A stretch of 34,752 nucleotides of DNA from Nemertoderma westbladi (Eukaryota; Xenacoelomorpha; Nemertodermatida; Nemertodermatidae): assembly GCA_032718475.1 (NCBI GenBank), contig JAUCBJ010005200.1, forward strand, positions 1-34,752, given 5' to 3'. Position numbers and translations under genes: made by a program. Shown here in pieces: positions 34,453 to 34,752 of the stretch. The notes under the pieces were generated by a model. The model was not told the origin of the DNA. It saw only the letters and a program-made list of their open reading frames with translations, and made no database searches. Within the stretch, counting starts at the first letter, position 1; each line of letters starts with the position of its first letter.

Positions 34453-34752
34453 TTAGTTAATTAGTTTTCTTATAGAGTTGTCAATATTTATGACTCCTAG
34501 CGGTGGTCATACAAACTAATGAATTGTGGTTGAGCTGTTAATGCAACTTTAATGAATGATATAGTAATAAGCTGTTCAGAAATGGAAAAAATGAGAAAAC
34601 GCGTCACCGGGGGTTGAACCAGTGCTATTCGTAAGTTTCGGTCTATCAGGCCTCTAATAGGTTTAGACACCACTATATCATTCTTTAAATTATAATAAAA
34701 TAAAAACTTCTGGGCTCTTTCCTCCGATTATATTATAATCAAGTTAATTAGG
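34453..34752. other. AT-rich flank; weak tRNA-like motif only
   Basis: No gene is seen. On the minus strand, 34605-34672 contains a B-box-like GGTTCAACCCC (34610-34620) with a T-arm-like stem (CACTGG/CCGGTG, one wobble), but no good A box. It may be an old tRNA-derived repeat. Confidence 0.5.

Noticed and set aside
33296-34464. Three overlapping plus-strand frames of about 380 codons
   Set aside because: All three frames of one minisatellite are open at once, and unit length varies between 37 and 38 bp, so no single frame is maintained.
34594-34612. GAAAACGCGTCACC as part of another hammerhead
   Set aside because: It resembles the 3' half of a hammerhead, but there is no CTGATGA with a stem II upstream on the same strand.

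Overview
The window looks like a non-coding, repeat-dominated stretch of an invertebrate animal genome. I found no intact host protein-coding gene. The evidence for an animal is a decayed RTE-type non-LTR retrotransposon present twice, a tRNA-like Pol III promoter fused to a hammerhead ribozyme inside a tandemly repeated element, large satellite and minisatellite arrays, and AT-rich intergenic DNA. I cannot name the species.

Layout. (1) 1-25085: one continuous satellite of about 21-bp monomers. The commonest arrangement is a 104-bp higher-order repeat (HOR) of five diverged monomers (21+21+21+21+20). Blocks with other periods (42, 166, 243, 387, 499 and about 1746 bp) are nested in it. (2) 25086-26194: AT-rich sequence with only short direct repeats. 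(3) About 26195-27373: a 5'-truncated, frameshifted RTE-like fragment on the plus strand. (4) 27869-30256: the most interesting element. It is a 2364-bp insertion flanked by a 12-bp direct repeat and made of five complete 411-bp monomers, a 250-bp partial one and a 49-bp inverted segment at its 5' end. Its five ribozyme-bearing repeats each carry a tRNA-like A box/B box followed directly by a complete hammerhead ribozyme core. This is the architecture of a retrozyme, or of the schistosome Sm-alpha type of ribozyme-bearing SINE. (5) 30257-31017: unremarkable DNA with one very G-rich quadruplex-prone tract. (6) About 31018-32740: a second copy of the same RTE family on the minus strand, also dead. 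(7) 32741-33314: AT-rich spacer. (8) 33315-34452: a minisatellite of about 31 units of 37-38 bp, each with a GGATCC. (9) 34453-34752: unique-looking AT-rich sequence with a weak tRNA-like motif on the minus strand.

How the parts fit. If the 411-bp element is transcribed as a multimer, each hammerhead should cut once and release 411-nt monomers that could be circularised. Reverse transcription round a circular or multimeric RNA would explain the nearly identical head-to-tail copies, and the flanking 12-bp duplication marks integration. The neighbouring RTE copies are too damaged to supply enzyme and share no visible 3' tail with the 411-bp element, so its partner element is not shown here. The long open frames across the satellite and the GGATCC minisatellite follow from unit sequence and length and are not genes.
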